A DNA stretch of 64,000 nucleotides from contig JAIOYW010000005.1 of assembly GCA_021740915.1 (NCBI GenBank), forward strand, positions 186,001 to 250,000, read 5' to 3'. The notes beneath the pieces were generated by a model. It had not been told where the DNA came from and searched no databases. It saw only the letters and a list, made by a program, of their open reading frames with translations. This document shows positions 26,798 to 36,655 of the stretch, in pieces (position 1 is the stretch's first letter; each line of letters opens with the position of its first letter). Position numbers and translations under genes: made by a program. This DNA is from Ignavibacteriales bacterium (lineage in GTDB: Bacteria > Bacteroidota > Ignavibacteria > Ignavibacteriales > Melioribacteraceae).

Positions 26798-27495
26798 TCT
26801 TTTTCCTTGTTAACAGGTTTCCCTTTCTTTTTCCTTAATTCTTTCTGGAGATCAGATTCCTTATTCTTCAGCGCCTCAAGCATTCTTTTAGCTTCCTCTT
26901 TGGAAACTTCGTTTTTTTTCTGCTGCTGTTGCTGCTGCTGCTCATTCTTCTGATCCTGTTTATCCTGATTTTGCTGATCCTGCTGCTGCTGGTTTTGATC
27001 CTGCTTATCCTGATTGTCTTTATTATCTTTGTTCTGCTGATTCTGATTTTGCTGGTTTTCTTGCTTTTGCTTCATTTTTAGCGCGTAAGATAAATTATAT
27101 TTTGCCTCAAGATCCTTTGGATCAAGTTTTAATGAATTTTTGTAAGCTTTGATACTCTCGTCTATTTTCTGCGCTTTAAGCAGAGTATTACCCATATTGT
27201 AAAGTATTTTGGACTTCACGTATTCATCCTCAGCATTGGCAAGAGCATTATTATATGATTGCAATGCTTCATCGTACCTGCCTTGTTTATAAAGCGCTGA
27301 CCCGAGATTAAAATGCCCCTCAAAAGATTTTTCGTTTTTTTCGAGTCCTTTTTTAAAATTCACTTCCGCATCATTGAACTTTTTGGCTTCATATTCATCC
27401 ACACCATTATTTATGTAGCTACGTTCGCTCTGTGCAGAAAGAGAAACTGCAATAAAAAAAACCGGAAAAATAATTTTAGATATTTTCATTATCAT
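26791..27495 (-). CDS. batC: BatC-like TPR protein with Gln/Asn-rich tail
   Basis: 234 residues. Signal peptide (about 1-21), three TPR repeats (about 27-145), then a low-complexity stretch of Q, N, K and D (about 146-200) and a helical basic C-terminus. The low-complexity part comes from CAG/CAA-type codon runs at about 26925-27065. TPRs plus a polar tail match BatC of the aerotolerance operon. It sits between batB and batD. Repeat-length changes are likely in this tail. Confidence 0.85.
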   Translation of the reverse strand: MIMKISKIIFPVFFIAVSLSAQSERSYINNGVDEYEAKKFNDAEVNFKKGLEKNEKSFEGHFNLGSALYKQGRYDEALQSYNNALANAEDEYVKSKILYNMGNTLLKAQKIDESIKAYKNSLKLDPKDLEAKYNLSYALKMKQKQENQQNQNQQNKDNKDNQDKQDQNQQQQDQQNQDKQDQKNEQQQQQQQKKNEVSKEEAKRMLEALKNKESDLQKELRKKKGKPVNKEKDW

Positions 27496-27501
27496 TAATA
27501 T

Positions 27502-28527
27502 TTAATCTTCAAATCGTCTCATAAACTTTGATCTGCCTGATGGAATAAATATTTCCCAAAAGAGCAGAAATATAACCGGAATCAGGAGATAGTAGAACCT
27601 GTCCTCGTAATCGGTGACTCTTGTGGAACCATATTCGGTCTGTTCCAGTTTGGAAAGATCGTCATAAATTTCTCCGAGTTCCTCCGAGGTGGTCGTGCTT
27701 CTGTAGTACTTCCCGTTCCCGTCCGAAGCAATCGTTTTCAGAGTCTCTTCATCCAGTTTAGTAAGAACAATACTGCCCGACCTGTCCTTCTTATAATCAA
27801 CCCTTATGCCGCTCTGGTTATAAACCGGTATCGGCACTCCTGATGTTGACCCCATTCCAATAGTGTAAATCTGAATTCCTTCGGAAACGGCATCCTTAAC
27901 AGCACTCTCGATGTCACCCTCATGATCTTCGCCATCAGTAATTATGATTATTGCCTTTTTTGTCTGCTCGTCTTTCTTAAAAGAAGTTCTTGCAAGATTC
28001 AATGCCGATGCAATTGCAGTCCCGGGCTGAGGCACAGAGCTTACGTCCACAGCATTCAGAAAAAGATCAGCGGCAGAATAATCGGAAGTCAGAGGAATCT
28101 GAATATAAGCATCCCCCGAAAATATGATCAGCCCTATTCTGTCACCCCTTAGCTTCTGAATTAGTCTTGAAATCGAATTCTTCGCTTTATCGAGCCTGCT
28201 CGGTTTGATATCTTCGGCAACCATGCTCAAAGAAACGTCCAGAACAATATAAACATCAATGCCCTGTTGTTTAACTTCCTCAATTTTTGTCCCGATCTGC
28301 GGGTTTGCCAGTCCCAGAATGGCAAAAAGCAATGCCGTCAGAATAAGGATAAACTTTATCCACGATTTAACAAGACTTCTATCCGGGAATAATACCTTGT
28401 GGAGTTTGTCACCGGCAAAAGTCCCTAGATATTTTTTTTCTTTTCTGATGACATACCAATAAAGTAAAACGAATAAAGGAATACTTATCAGCAAATACAA
28501 ATAATCTGGTTCTGCAAATCTTAACAT
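27502..28527 (-). CDS. batB: BatB-like VWA-domain membrane protein
   Basis: 341 residues. Two N-terminal membrane helices (about 8-24 and 55-74), a von Willebrand A domain (about 88-290) with a complete MIDAS: DVSLS, a threonine in QPGTAIAS and ITDGEDHEGD. A C-terminal membrane helix (about 310-328) follows. It lies 7 bases after batA (on the minus strand) and before batC. VWA proteins of this operon are thought to be substrates or partners of the MoxR ATPase. Confidence 0.88.
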   Translation of the reverse strand: MLRFAEPDYLYLLISIPLFVLLYWYVIRKEKKYLGTFAGDKLHKVLFPDRSLVKSWIKFILILTALLFAILGLANPQIGTKIEEVKQQGIDVYIVLDVSLSMVAEDIKPSRLDKAKNSISRLIQKLRGDRIGLIIFSGDAYIQIPLTSDYSAADLFLNAVDVSSVPQPGTAIASALNLARTSFKKDEQTKKAIIIITDGEDHEGDIESAVKDAVSEGIQIYTIGMGSTSGVPIPVYNQSGIRVDYKKDRSGSIVLTKLDEETLKTIASDGNGKYYRSTTTSEELGEIYDDLSKLEQTEYGSTRVTDYEDRFYYLLIPVIFLLFWEIFIPSGRSKFMRRFED

Positions 28528-28534
28528 ATATTCA

Positions 28535-29530
28535 TCAAGGCAATTTTCTAAAAATTAAATTTCTGCTAATCAGTTCAAATACTAAAAACAGGATACCAGC
28601 CAAAGCCCAAGGGTAAAATAATTCTTTAGCCTGCCTGTACGATGTTATCTCAACCCTTGTTTTTTCCATTTTATCGATTTCGGCGTATATATCATTTAGC
28701 CGTTTATTATTTGTAGCACGAAAATATTTACCACCCGTTGATTTAGCAATTTGTGTAAGAGTTTGCTCATCAATTTCAACGGGCATCATTTGATACCTTC
28801 TGCCGAAGGGAGTATCGAAAGGATACGGAGCCTCTCCCATCGTCCCTACTCCAATTGTGTATATTCTTATATCAAAAGTTTTGGCTATCTGCGCTGCCGT
28901 TAACGGATCAATTTCTCCGCTGTTATTTACACCATCGGTCACAAGAATAATGACTTTACTTTTTGCCTTACTATCCCGTAACCGATTTACTCCATTTGCA
29001 ATAGCTGTACCTATGGCGGTACCGTCTTCAACCATCCCGCTTTTAATTTCTTTAAGCAGATTCCGCAGGACAGTGTAATCTATGGTGAGCGGACATTGCG
29101 TGAAACTTTCTCTTGCAAAAACTACTAATCCGAGTTTATCCGAAGTCCTGCCTTCAATAAAATTTGCAATTTCTTTTTTTGCGGATTCAAGTCTGTTCGG
29201 CTTGAAATCTTCAGCAAGCATACTGCTCGAAATATCGAGTAAAAAAGCGATATCAATACCCTCAGTATATACTTCTTCCCCGCTTGAAAAAGATTGAGGT
29301 CTCGCAGTGGCAATAATGATCAGACTGACTGCAATAAGCCTGAGGAAAAAGGGTAAATGCCGGTATCGTTCCTTCCAGCCTGGCTTGAAATCATTCAATA
29401 GCTCAGTCGATGAAAATCTTATTACCGGCTGATTTTTGATATGTCTCCTGAAATACCAGATAATCGCAGGTATTATAAGAAGAATGCTCCAGAGCAACCA
29501 GGGATATGCAAAAGTAATATCACTGAACAT
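28535..29530 (-). CDS. batA: BatA-like VWA-domain membrane protein
   Basis: 331 residues. Same plan as the next gene: two N-terminal membrane helices, a VWA domain with MIDAS residues in LLDISSSM, DGTAIGTA and VTDGVNNSGE, and a C-terminal membrane helix. It begins inside the end of the preceding gene (11-base overlap). The two VWA genes are clear paralogues arranged in tandem, as in bat operons. Confidence 0.88.
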   Translation of the reverse strand: MFSDITFAYPWLLWSILLIIPAIIWYFRRHIKNQPVIRFSSTELLNDFKPGWKERYRHLPFFLRLIAVSLIIIATARPQSFSSGEEVYTEGIDIAFLLDISSSMLAEDFKPNRLESAKKEIANFIEGRTSDKLGLVVFARESFTQCPLTIDYTVLRNLLKEIKSGMVEDGTAIGTAIANGVNRLRDSKAKSKVIILVTDGVNNSGEIDPLTAAQIAKTFDIRIYTIGVGTMGEAPYPFDTPFGRRYQMMPVEIDEQTLTQIAKSTGGKYFRATNNKRLNDIYAEIDKMEKTRVEITSYRQAKELFYPWALAGILFLVFELISRNLIFRKLP

Positions 29531-30461
29531 CGGAAACTCCGGCTTTTTCTTCGGGGATCGTGGAGCGTACGATTGACTCAGCCTGTTTCATCATTTCTTC
29601 GTTCACAGAAGCCAGGGGCTGAAATTTTGCAAATTTTACAAGATCGGCATTCTCAAAAAAACTTCGCGTCAGATCAAATATCACATTAAGCTGGGGCAAC
29701 TTTCTCATTGAATCCATGACTTCCGAAGACGGCATTTCCAGAGCGGCAAAGCCAAAACTCTTTTCGAAATATTTCCTGATAATCCCGGTTATCTCAGAAT
29801 GATAATCTTTAACCTTTCCCTGCTGCCATAATTTTTTGTTATCTAATTCATCCAATTCCTTCAATGCAACCTTGTGAGGTGGTATTAGAATCATTTCCTG
29901 TCGGCTTTCCAGAGGCATTTTGCTTAATCTGTATCTTTTGTAGAAATAATAACCAGCAAGCGATAAAAGAATAATGGCCAGCAGTATTGATCCCCAGAAC
30001 ACTAAATCAAGAGGTATTTTGATCGGAGCTTTTACATCAAGAATATCATTCTTTGTATTAACTTCGAGTGTCCTGATCTGGATGAGCAATTCATTTGTTT
30101 TTAATTCTTTAATAACTTTTCCATCTGCCGAACTGAAAACTATCGGCATCGACGGAATCACCGCTGTAGCTGAGTCGTAACCTGCAAAAACATACTGATA
30201 AACAGATCGGATCATACCTTCAGATATGTTATTTACCGGAGGTTTTACTGAGATAAGATCAATAAATCTGACACTATCGGCAACCGGTGGTATCTGAACT
30301 GTGAGGCTTTCTGGATATTTTAATTCAATAAAATAATTAATGTTATCGCCGACAAGGTAAGATGTAGAATCAGTAAAAACCCTTGCTTCCGCCTCCTGTG
30401 GGAGAATCCTAGTGGTCAGAATGAATAATATTGCAATTAAAGCTGCTGCTTTTTTTACCAT
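29520..30461 (-). CDS. Membrane protein of the bat operon (BatD/DUF4381-like)
   Basis: 313 residues. Signal peptide (about 1-21), a periplasmic beta-sandwich domain (about 25-140), one membrane helix (about 155-175) and a cytoplasmic helical domain. It looks like a short BatD: one sandwich domain instead of several, with the same helix plus cytoplasmic tail. It overlaps the DUF58 gene upstream by 7 bases and batA by 11 bases, so it is translated as part of the operon. The family name is uncertain. Confidence 0.75.
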   Translation of the reverse strand: MVKKAAALIAILFILTTRILPQEAEARVFTDSTSYLVGDNINYFIELKYPESLTVQIPPVADSVRFIDLISVKPPVNNISEGMIRSVYQYVFAGYDSATAVIPSMPIVFSSADGKVIKELKTNELLIQIRTLEVNTKNDILDVKAPIKIPLDLVFWGSILLAIILLSLAGYYFYKRYRLSKMPLESRQEMILIPPHKVALKELDELDNKKLWQQGKVKDYHSEITGIIRKYFEKSFGFAALEMPSSEVMDSMRKLPQLNVIFDLTRSFFENADLVKFAKFQPLASVNEEMMKQAESIVRSTIPEEKAGVSDVQ

Positions 30462-31330
30462 CTTTTCTCCCGTAATTTGAAGAAATCCACAAGCGGCTTA
30501 ATATAGGAGTGACCAGTATTTATATCTATTGAATCGATCCTCGAAGAAACGAACAGCCGTTTTTGATCTTTATCAATCGCCTGAAGCTTTTTCCTGAGAT
30601 ATTCCTTAAGCCCGGGATTGCTGCTGTCAAGATACCGAATTTCACCTGTCTCGTTATCTTTAAGTTTCAAAAGACCGCCTTCAGGGATTAAAAACTCTCT
30701 TTCATCCCTGAGCCTTACTGCAATAAGATCGTGTTTTTTTCCAATTATCCTGATAATCTTCTCATAACCCTTATCCATAAAGTCCGACAATAAGAAAACG
30801 ATCGCTTTTTTCTTTATGGTATGATTAAAATACTCAAGTACAGATTTAATATCCGTTTTTCTTTCTGTGATGTCAAATGAAAGTATATCCCTGACAATCC
30901 TTAATGCATGGCTCCTGCCCTTTTTAGGCGCAACAAACTTCTCAATCCTGTCTGTAAATAAGATCAGTCCCACTTTATCATTATTTTTCAGGGCAGAAAA
31001 GGCTAATATTGCGCTTAATTCGGCTGCAATCTGCCTCTTGGTCTTTTCGATGCTTCCGAAATCAAGAGACCCGCTCATATCAATAAGTAGCATAACTGTG
31101 AGTTCTCTTTCCTCCTCGAATATCTTTACAAAAGGATGCCCGAGCCTCGCAGTCACATTCCAGTCTATTGTCCTGATATCATCACCTGGCTGGTATTCAC
31201 GAACTTCGGAAAATTCCATTCCGCGTCCTTTGAACACGGAATGATACTCTCCCGAGAATACATCGTTGACCATACCCTTCGTGAGTATCTCAATCTGTTT
31301 TACCTGCTTTAGTAATTCTTTTGTTAACAT
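30455..31330 (-). CDS. DUF58 (VWA-like) protein
   Basis: 291 residues, soluble. Seen: the DUF58 core with FSEVREYQPGDDIRTIDWNVTARL broken around residues 40-65, and a VWA-type MIDAS motif LLIDMSGSLDFGS. DUF58 proteins regularly pair with MoxR ATPases. It starts 9 bases downstream of the moxR stop and overlaps the next gene by 7 bases. Confidence 0.9.
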   Translation of the reverse strand: MLTKELLKQVKQIEILTKGMVNDVFSGEYHSVFKGRGMEFSEVREYQPGDDIRTIDWNVTARLGHPFVKIFEEERELTVMLLIDMSGSLDFGSIEKTKRQIAAELSAILAFSALKNNDKVGLILFTDRIEKFVAPKKGRSHALRIVRDILSFDITERKTDIKSVLEYFNHTIKKKAIVFLLSDFMDKGYEKIIRIIGKKHDLIAVRLRDEREFLIPEGGLLKLKDNETGEIRYLDSSNPGLKEYLRKKLQAIDKDQKRLFVSSRIDSIDINTGHSYIKPLVDFFKLREKRW

Positions 31331-31339
31331 ATTCTGGTT

Positions 31340-32326
31340 TTAAGGAACTTCCACTTTGTTTAAAATTTCCTGTACGATTTTCTCTGAAGTTATATCTTCG
31401 GCTTCTGCCTCATAAGTAACAGCAACCCTGTGTCTGAGAACATCCATACAGATTGATCTTACATCTTCAGGGATTACGTAACCCCTCCTGCGTATAAAAG
31501 CCATAGATCTCGCTCCTAAAGCAAGATTTATTGTTGCCCGTGGTGATGCGCCGTAGGAGATAAGTTCTTTCAATTCCGGCAACCCGAATTTTTCAGGTTC
31601 CCTTGTTGCAAAAACAATATCGAGGATATAATTATTAATTTTTTCGTCAACATAAATTTCATGGACTAACTTTCTTGCATTGAGAATTTCTTCCGGTTTG
31701 ATAACTGGCTGAATATCCATAGATAATTTCTCGACATTCAGTTTCATTATCTGCGATTCCTCTTCCCTTGTGGGGTAAGTAATTTTAATCTTCAGCATAA
31801 AACGATCGACCTGGGCTTCCGGAAGAGGATAAGTACCTTCCTGCTCAATGGGATTCTGCGTGGCAAGCACCAGAAAAGGCTCAGGGAGTTTGAATGTTTC
31901 ATCTCCAATTGTAACCTGGCGTTCCTGCATTGCCTCAAGAAGTGCGCTCTGGACTTTTGCAGGAGCACGGTTGATTTCATCTGCAAGAATAAAATTTGCG
32001 AAAACAGGTCCTTTCCGGATCGAAAAATTTCCATCTTTCTGACTATATATCTGGGTTCCGATCAGGTCAGCAGGCAGCAGATCCGGTGTGAACTGTATCC
32101 TGTGAAATACAGCATTCATAGAAGAAGCAAGTGATTTAATTGCAAGTGTTTTAGCAAGACCCGGAACGCCTTCGAGAAGGACATGCCCGTTTGACAGTAG
32201 TCCGATAACAAGTCTTTCGACCATAGGTTTCTGACCGACAATTACTTTTCCGATTTCATTAAACAGCCGGTCAACAAACTCGCTTTCAAGTCTTATCTTT
32301 TCATTTAGCTGAGTGATTTCCAACAT
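31340..32326 (-). CDS. MoxR-family AAA+ ATPase
   Basis: 328 residues. Seen: Walker A GVPGLAKT (about 54-61), Walker B ILADEINRAP (about 113-122), sensor 1 LATQNPIEQEGTYPLPEAQ and a C-terminal lid with GASPRATINLALGA. MoxR ATPases remodel or activate partner VWA proteins; here the VWA and DUF58 proteins follow in the same operon. It is the first gene of the unit. Its promoter must lie in the 32327-32597 gap shared with the divergent deiminase gene. Confidence 0.93.
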   Translation of the reverse strand: MLEITQLNEKIRLESEFVDRLFNEIGKVIVGQKPMVERLVIGLLSNGHVLLEGVPGLAKTLAIKSLASSMNAVFHRIQFTPDLLPADLIGTQIYSQKDGNFSIRKGPVFANFILADEINRAPAKVQSALLEAMQERQVTIGDETFKLPEPFLVLATQNPIEQEGTYPLPEAQVDRFMLKIKITYPTREEESQIMKLNVEKLSMDIQPVIKPEEILNARKLVHEIYVDEKINNYILDIVFATREPEKFGLPELKELISYGASPRATINLALGARSMAFIRRRGYVIPEDVRSICMDVLRHRVAVTYEAEAEDITSEKIVQEILNKVEVP

Positions 32327-32597
32327 TCTCTCCGTGAATTTTTATATCGACTCTTTTACAATGTTTAATTTTTATAAGTTTCAAAGAATTTTTTAACTGC
32401 CAACATTTATTCATAATCCTTAAAAATCAACCGGATTTTGAAGATTTTTATAAGTTGATTTTTAGATTCTTTAAATCCATTAAGTCTCGCTCAAATAATC
32501 TTTTCAATATCTTCTTGATTTTCGGAAAAGAATTCCGGGATTGAATAATTATTACTATTTTTTGATTTGAAAATCATAATAACGAATCTGGTTTCCC

Positions 32598-34607
32598 TTG
32601 AAAAATTTGAGACTTCTCCTCTGGTCATTAATACTTTTGCTGCAAACATCTGTGCTTGCTCAGGATCTTCCACGCCATCTTACAGAAGAAGAAAAAGTGC
32701 TTATGACTTCTTATCAGCCGCCTGTTGATGATATCGGGGCGACAATTCCACCTGAAAAAGCTGTCAGAACCATGGCGGAATGGGAAGAACTTGAAGGAAT
32801 AATGCTCACCTGGACTTCGTATCAAACCATCCTGAGGCAGATAGTTGACATTGCACAGGAGGAGGGTTTGGTTTATATAGTCTGCAGTGATTCAAATTCT
32901 GTTAAAAATTATTTGACGAGCGGCAGTGTCCCTCTAAGAAATCTTAAATTTATTATTGCACCATATAATTCTGTGTGGAGCAGAGATTACGGTCCCTGGT
33001 GTGTATATTCCGATATTGCGGACAGCATGTATATAATTGACTGGATTTATAACCGTCCCCGGCCTAATGATGACCTTATTCCCGGGGTGATTGCCGGATA
33101 CCTTGATCTGCCTATCTACCAGACCACAGTAACGCCATATAATCTCGTTCATACCGGCGGTAATTTTATGGCTGATGGAAATGGGATAGGGTTTTCCTCA
33201 AAACTGGTGCTCACCGAGAACTCAGGTAAACCGGAATCCCAGATCAATTCAATTATGTCTGCATTTATGGGCATTGACCCTTATGTAAAAATGGATGTAC
33301 TCCCATATGATGGCATACATCATATAGACATGCATATGAAATTGCTCGATGAGGAGACTTTACTCGTTGGTCAGTATCCGCCAGGCATTGCTGATGGGCC
33401 TTATATTGAGAATAATCTTCAGTATGTACTCAACAATTTTCAGACAATATTCGGACGTCCCTTCAAAGTTGTCCGTATTCCGATGCCTCCCGATCAGTAT
33501 GGCAGATATCCGAGCAACGGGGGTTATTACCGAACCTTTACGAACTCTCTTATCGTAAATAAAACCGTAATAGTGCCGACCTACGAATTGAAATATGATA
33601 CCACCGCATTAAGGATTTATCGGGATGCTATGCCCGGATACAATGTCATCGGGATCGATTGTAATCAGATCATTCCTGCATCCGGAGCAATTCATTGCAT
33701 AACAAAGGAGATCGGGGTTCGGGAACCGATATTTATCTCCCATGCAAAAATTCTGACTGTTAATCCCGGTGAAAGCGGTTACCCGGTTAAAGCATTCATC
33801 AAAACGCGGAGCGGTATCTCTTCAGCATCAGTTTACTGGAGATTATCCGGAGATGAGTTCTATTCGAAAATTCAAATGCAGATGACCTCCCCGGATACTT
33901 TTACAGCAGTGATACCAATGCAGAATGTAGGAACTGATATTTATTATTACATAGAGGCAGTATCTGTTTCGGGCAGAACAGCACTAAAACCTATGACCGC
34001 ACCGGAAGGAGCCTACAGATTTACAGTTGATTATGCCGTTCCTGTTGAGCTCGTCAGTTTCGACTATCATAGCAGTAACGGTGGAATTTCCCTCCAATGG
34101 GAAACTGCGACAGAACTTAACAATGAAGGATTTAGTATTGAACGCCGGGGTGCAGGCACTAATAATAAATGGGTAGCAATATCATGGATTGAGGGCGCCG
34201 GAACCAGTTCTGAAATAAGAAATTATGAGGCTTTTGACATTAATCCGGATTTTGGACGAAATTATTACAGACTCATTCAGCATGACTTTGACGGCTACCA
34301 AAAAGAAATTGGCCTGCTTGAAGCGGATTTCCGAAATAACAATTTGGAATTTCACCTCGCGCAGAATTATCCGAACCCTTTTAATCCTTCGACTACAATA
34401 AAATTCTCATTGAAGCAGGAGGGGCATGTAACTCTGAAAGTTTACGATATCCTTGGCAGGCTGACAGCAACTTTAATTGATGAGTTCATGACATCTGGTA
34501 ACCATAAATTCCAGTTCAATTCGGCAAACCTGTCTGCCGGAGTGTATTCTTACCATATTTCAAGCGGGGAATTTTCAGATTCAAAAAGTATGATATTGTT
34601 GAAATAA
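32598..34607 (+). CDS. Secreted deiminase (PPAD/agmatine deiminase family) with T9SS sorting domain
   Basis: 669 residues. Signal peptide cleaved after about residue 21 (SVLAQ). The guanidino-group-modifying domain (about 55-385) has WSRDYGPW, HTGGNFMADG, HHIDMHMKLLD and the catalytic cysteine in SGAIHCITKEIG. All active-site residues of the family are visible. Two beta-sandwich linker domains (about 385-575) follow, then the T9SS C-terminal domain (about 590-669) with NYPNPFNPSTTIKFSL and a terminal SDSKSMILLK. Exported, surface-bound or released. The substrate may be peptidyl-arginine or free agmatine; the sequence alone does not decide. Confidence 0.88.
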   Translation: MKNLRLLLWSLILLLQTSVLAQDLPRHLTEEEKVLMTSYQPPVDDIGATIPPEKAVRTMAEWEELEGIMLTWTSYQTILRQIVDIAQEEGLVYIVCSDSNSVKNYLTSGSVPLRNLKFIIAPYNSVWSRDYGPWCVYSDIADSMYIIDWIYNRPRPNDDLIPGVIAGYLDLPIYQTTVTPYNLVHTGGNFMADGNGIGFSSKLVLTENSGKPESQINSIMSAFMGIDPYVKMDVLPYDGIHHIDMHMKLLDEETLLVGQYPPGIADGPYIENNLQYVLNNFQTIFGRPFKVVRIPMPPDQYGRYPSNGGYYRTFTNSLIVNKTVIVPTYELKYDTTALRIYRDAMPGYNVIGIDCNQIIPASGAIHCITKEIGVREPIFISHAKILTVNPGESGYPVKAFIKTRSGISSASVYWRLSGDEFYSKIQMQMTSPDTFTAVIPMQNVGTDIYYYIEAVSVSGRTALKPMTAPEGAYRFTVDYAVPVELVSFDYHSSNGGISLQWETATELNNEGFSIERRGAGTNNKWVAISWIEGAGTSSEIRNYEAFDINPDFGRNYYRLIQHDFDGYQKEIGLLEADFRNNNLEFHLAQNYPNPFNPSTTIKFSLKQEGHVTLKVYDILGRLTATLIDEFMTSGNHKFQFNSANLSAGVYSYHISSGEFSDSKSMILLK

Positions 34608-35181
34608 CCAGAACACATTCGGAATTATCTTAGAGTTTTATCCGAATAAATGGATATATGACTTGAAAAATAAGACGCCCTTAATTTGAAAAGTCTGGGA
34701 GTGCCTGAACCTGAAAATAAACAGGTACTTATTTGTGTCCTAATACAAATGTAATCGTTGAAAATTATCGACTTCGAATAATCCGGGAGAAAGATTTTTT
34801 TGGATACAAACCGGATACATTATTATATTCATTAAATACCCCGGACATATTAAATTTTATCATTATCTGAATATTATCAGATTCCTTCCCGTTGCCCACT
34901 TATGCTAAAGTTGTTAAGCGTTTCTCGTAAAAACTAACATTACAATCCCAAATAAATTTTTTCCGACAGCAGCTTGTTCTTGATAACAGAATTGCTTTTA
35001 GATATGTTTGGTATTGTAATTGGAAAAATTAAGATAGTGCATTGCTGCGTCCCACTCAATGTAATAAATGCTAACTCAGTTTCATTTCGAATCAGGCGAA
35101 AATTAATCCTGGTCTGCAACAATTATATATCAATAACTTCACTTCTTATCAAAATAAAAAAGGCTTCATACGGAGCAATCA
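34608..35181. other. 574-base intergenic region
   Basis: AT-rich spacer between two T9SS cargo genes. A weak inverted repeat (34617-34623 with 34641-34647) lies just after the deiminase stop and could help terminate transcription. GGAGCAATCA before the ATG at 35182 serves as ribosome binding site. I see no other gene or RNA. Confidence 0.45.
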
Positions 35182-36498
35182 ATGAAAACGTCAATTGGTG
35201 TTATATTTTTCTTATTCTTAGTTGGAATCATTTTTCCTCAAAATCCTGAATGGATAATTTATAATCGTTATAATTCCGGACTGGCGGATAATGCAATCCA
35301 GGATATGGCCAAAGATGCAACTGGAAATATTTGGATTGGTACTTATACAGAAGGGCTTGTAAGATATGATGATGATAATCTGTCGGGTGAAGTCTGGAAG
35401 AAATACAACATGTCTAATTCCGGAATCCCGGATAATCTTGTCACGAAAATCCAGATTGACGCAGCGGGAAATATCTGGTTCGGAACATACACCGGAGGTC
35501 TTGTCCGTTTTGATGGGGTTAATTGGGTAGCATATAACACCGGAAATTCAGGAATGCAGTCAAATTACGTCCGTTCATTCTTAATTGATGGCGGGCACTG
35601 GTGGGTTGGCACCAATGGATTTGGTCTGGTTCACCAGGGAGGTGGTTACTGGAATATTTATAATACTTCGAATTCAAATATGCCCGGGAACACGGTTTTT
35701 GACATTGCCTCTGTCCCCGATGGCATAAGATGGATAGGTACCATGCAGGGCGGATTAGTCAAATTTGCATATATGTGGCAGTGGCAGGTTTACAACCTGT
35801 CTAACTCAGGTATCCCCGAAAATTTCGTTACGCAGATTGCCCTAGAATCTGATGGCGGTATGTGGATAGGTACTGAATTAAACGGACTGGCTCATTACAA
35901 CGGTTACGGCGCAGGAACAGACGGGTGGACGGTTTACAATTCAACCAACTCCCCTTTACCATACGGCAGCATAAGATCTCTGACTGTTGAAAGCCCCGGA
36001 ATAATCTGGATAGGAGTAACTTATGGCGGACTGGCACGTTTTGATTCAAATCCGGGAGGTTCAGGCTGGACTATTTTCACAAACTTAAATTCCCCTCTCC
36101 CTGAGAATCTTGTCAGTTGTGTAATAATAGATGATCTGGGAAACAAATGGATTGGGACTGTTAATCAGGGAATTGCTGTCTATAAAGAAGGCGGTATTGT
36201 GTCTTCATCGAAAAACGAGGGATTAGTTAGCCCCGCTAAATTTTCGTTGGAGCAAAATTATCCAAACCCCTTCAACCCGGCCACTAAAATACGTTTTTCA
36301 TTGCAGACATGGGGTTTTGTTTCACTCAAAGTATTTGACATTCTTGGCAGAGAAGCAGCCTCACTCTGTAACGAAGAAATGCCGTCCGGCGACCATGAGA
36401 TCACTTTCGATGCATCAGGACTTTCGGCAGGAGTTTATTTATACAGGTTGTCGTCAGGCACTTATTCAGAGACGAAAACTATGCTCCTGTTAAAATAA
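35182..36498 (+). CDS. Secreted seven-repeat beta-propeller protein with T9SS sorting domain
   Basis: 438 residues. Signal peptide (about 1-19, ending FPQ). Seven repeats of roughly 45 residues (about 20-345), each with a W(I/F/V)G(T/V)...GL motif such as WIGTYTEGLVRYD and WIGTELNGLAHYN. This is the propeller type found in two-component regulator sensors. Here there is no kinase; the T9SS C-terminal domain (about 355-438) with NYPNPFNPATKIRFSL follows directly. It is probably a surface binding protein; the ligand is unknown. GGAG lies just before the start. Confidence 0.86.
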   Translation: MKTSIGVIFFLFLVGIIFPQNPEWIIYNRYNSGLADNAIQDMAKDATGNIWIGTYTEGLVRYDDDNLSGEVWKKYNMSNSGIPDNLVTKIQIDAAGNIWFGTYTGGLVRFDGVNWVAYNTGNSGMQSNYVRSFLIDGGHWWVGTNGFGLVHQGGGYWNIYNTSNSNMPGNTVFDIASVPDGIRWIGTMQGGLVKFAYMWQWQVYNLSNSGIPENFVTQIALESDGGMWIGTELNGLAHYNGYGAGTDGWTVYNSTNSPLPYGSIRSLTVESPGIIWIGVTYGGLARFDSNPGGSGWTIFTNLNSPLPENLVSCVIIDDLGNKWIGTVNQGIAVYKEGGIVSSSKNEGLVSPAKFSLEQNYPNPFNPATKIRFSLQTWGFVSLKVFDILGREAASLCNEEMPSGDHEITFDASGLSAGVYLYRLSSGTYSETKTMLLLK

Positions 36499-36655
36499 AA
36501 TACTTGAAACAAGTTGGGCTTTGTATTCAGGTCAAACAATAATAAATCTTAGTGGCATGAGCATCCCGATTAATTTCAATTCCGGATAAGATTTGTTCGA
36601 ATTAGTCGGGAATTCTCTATTTTTGTTAAAGTATCAACGAATCGGGAGAATTAAA

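Noticed and set aside
32491-32673. Minus-strand frame of 60 codons before the deiminase gene
   Set aside because: It overlaps the signal peptide region of the deiminase gene and looks like a shadow frame.
34940-35122. Small frame in the 574-base spacer
   Set aside because: No ribosome binding site, no family features, and random-looking composition.
35253-36200. Tandem DNA repeat array in the propeller gene
   Set aside because: The repeats are at protein level and diverged in DNA; they form propeller blades, not a DNA repeat element.
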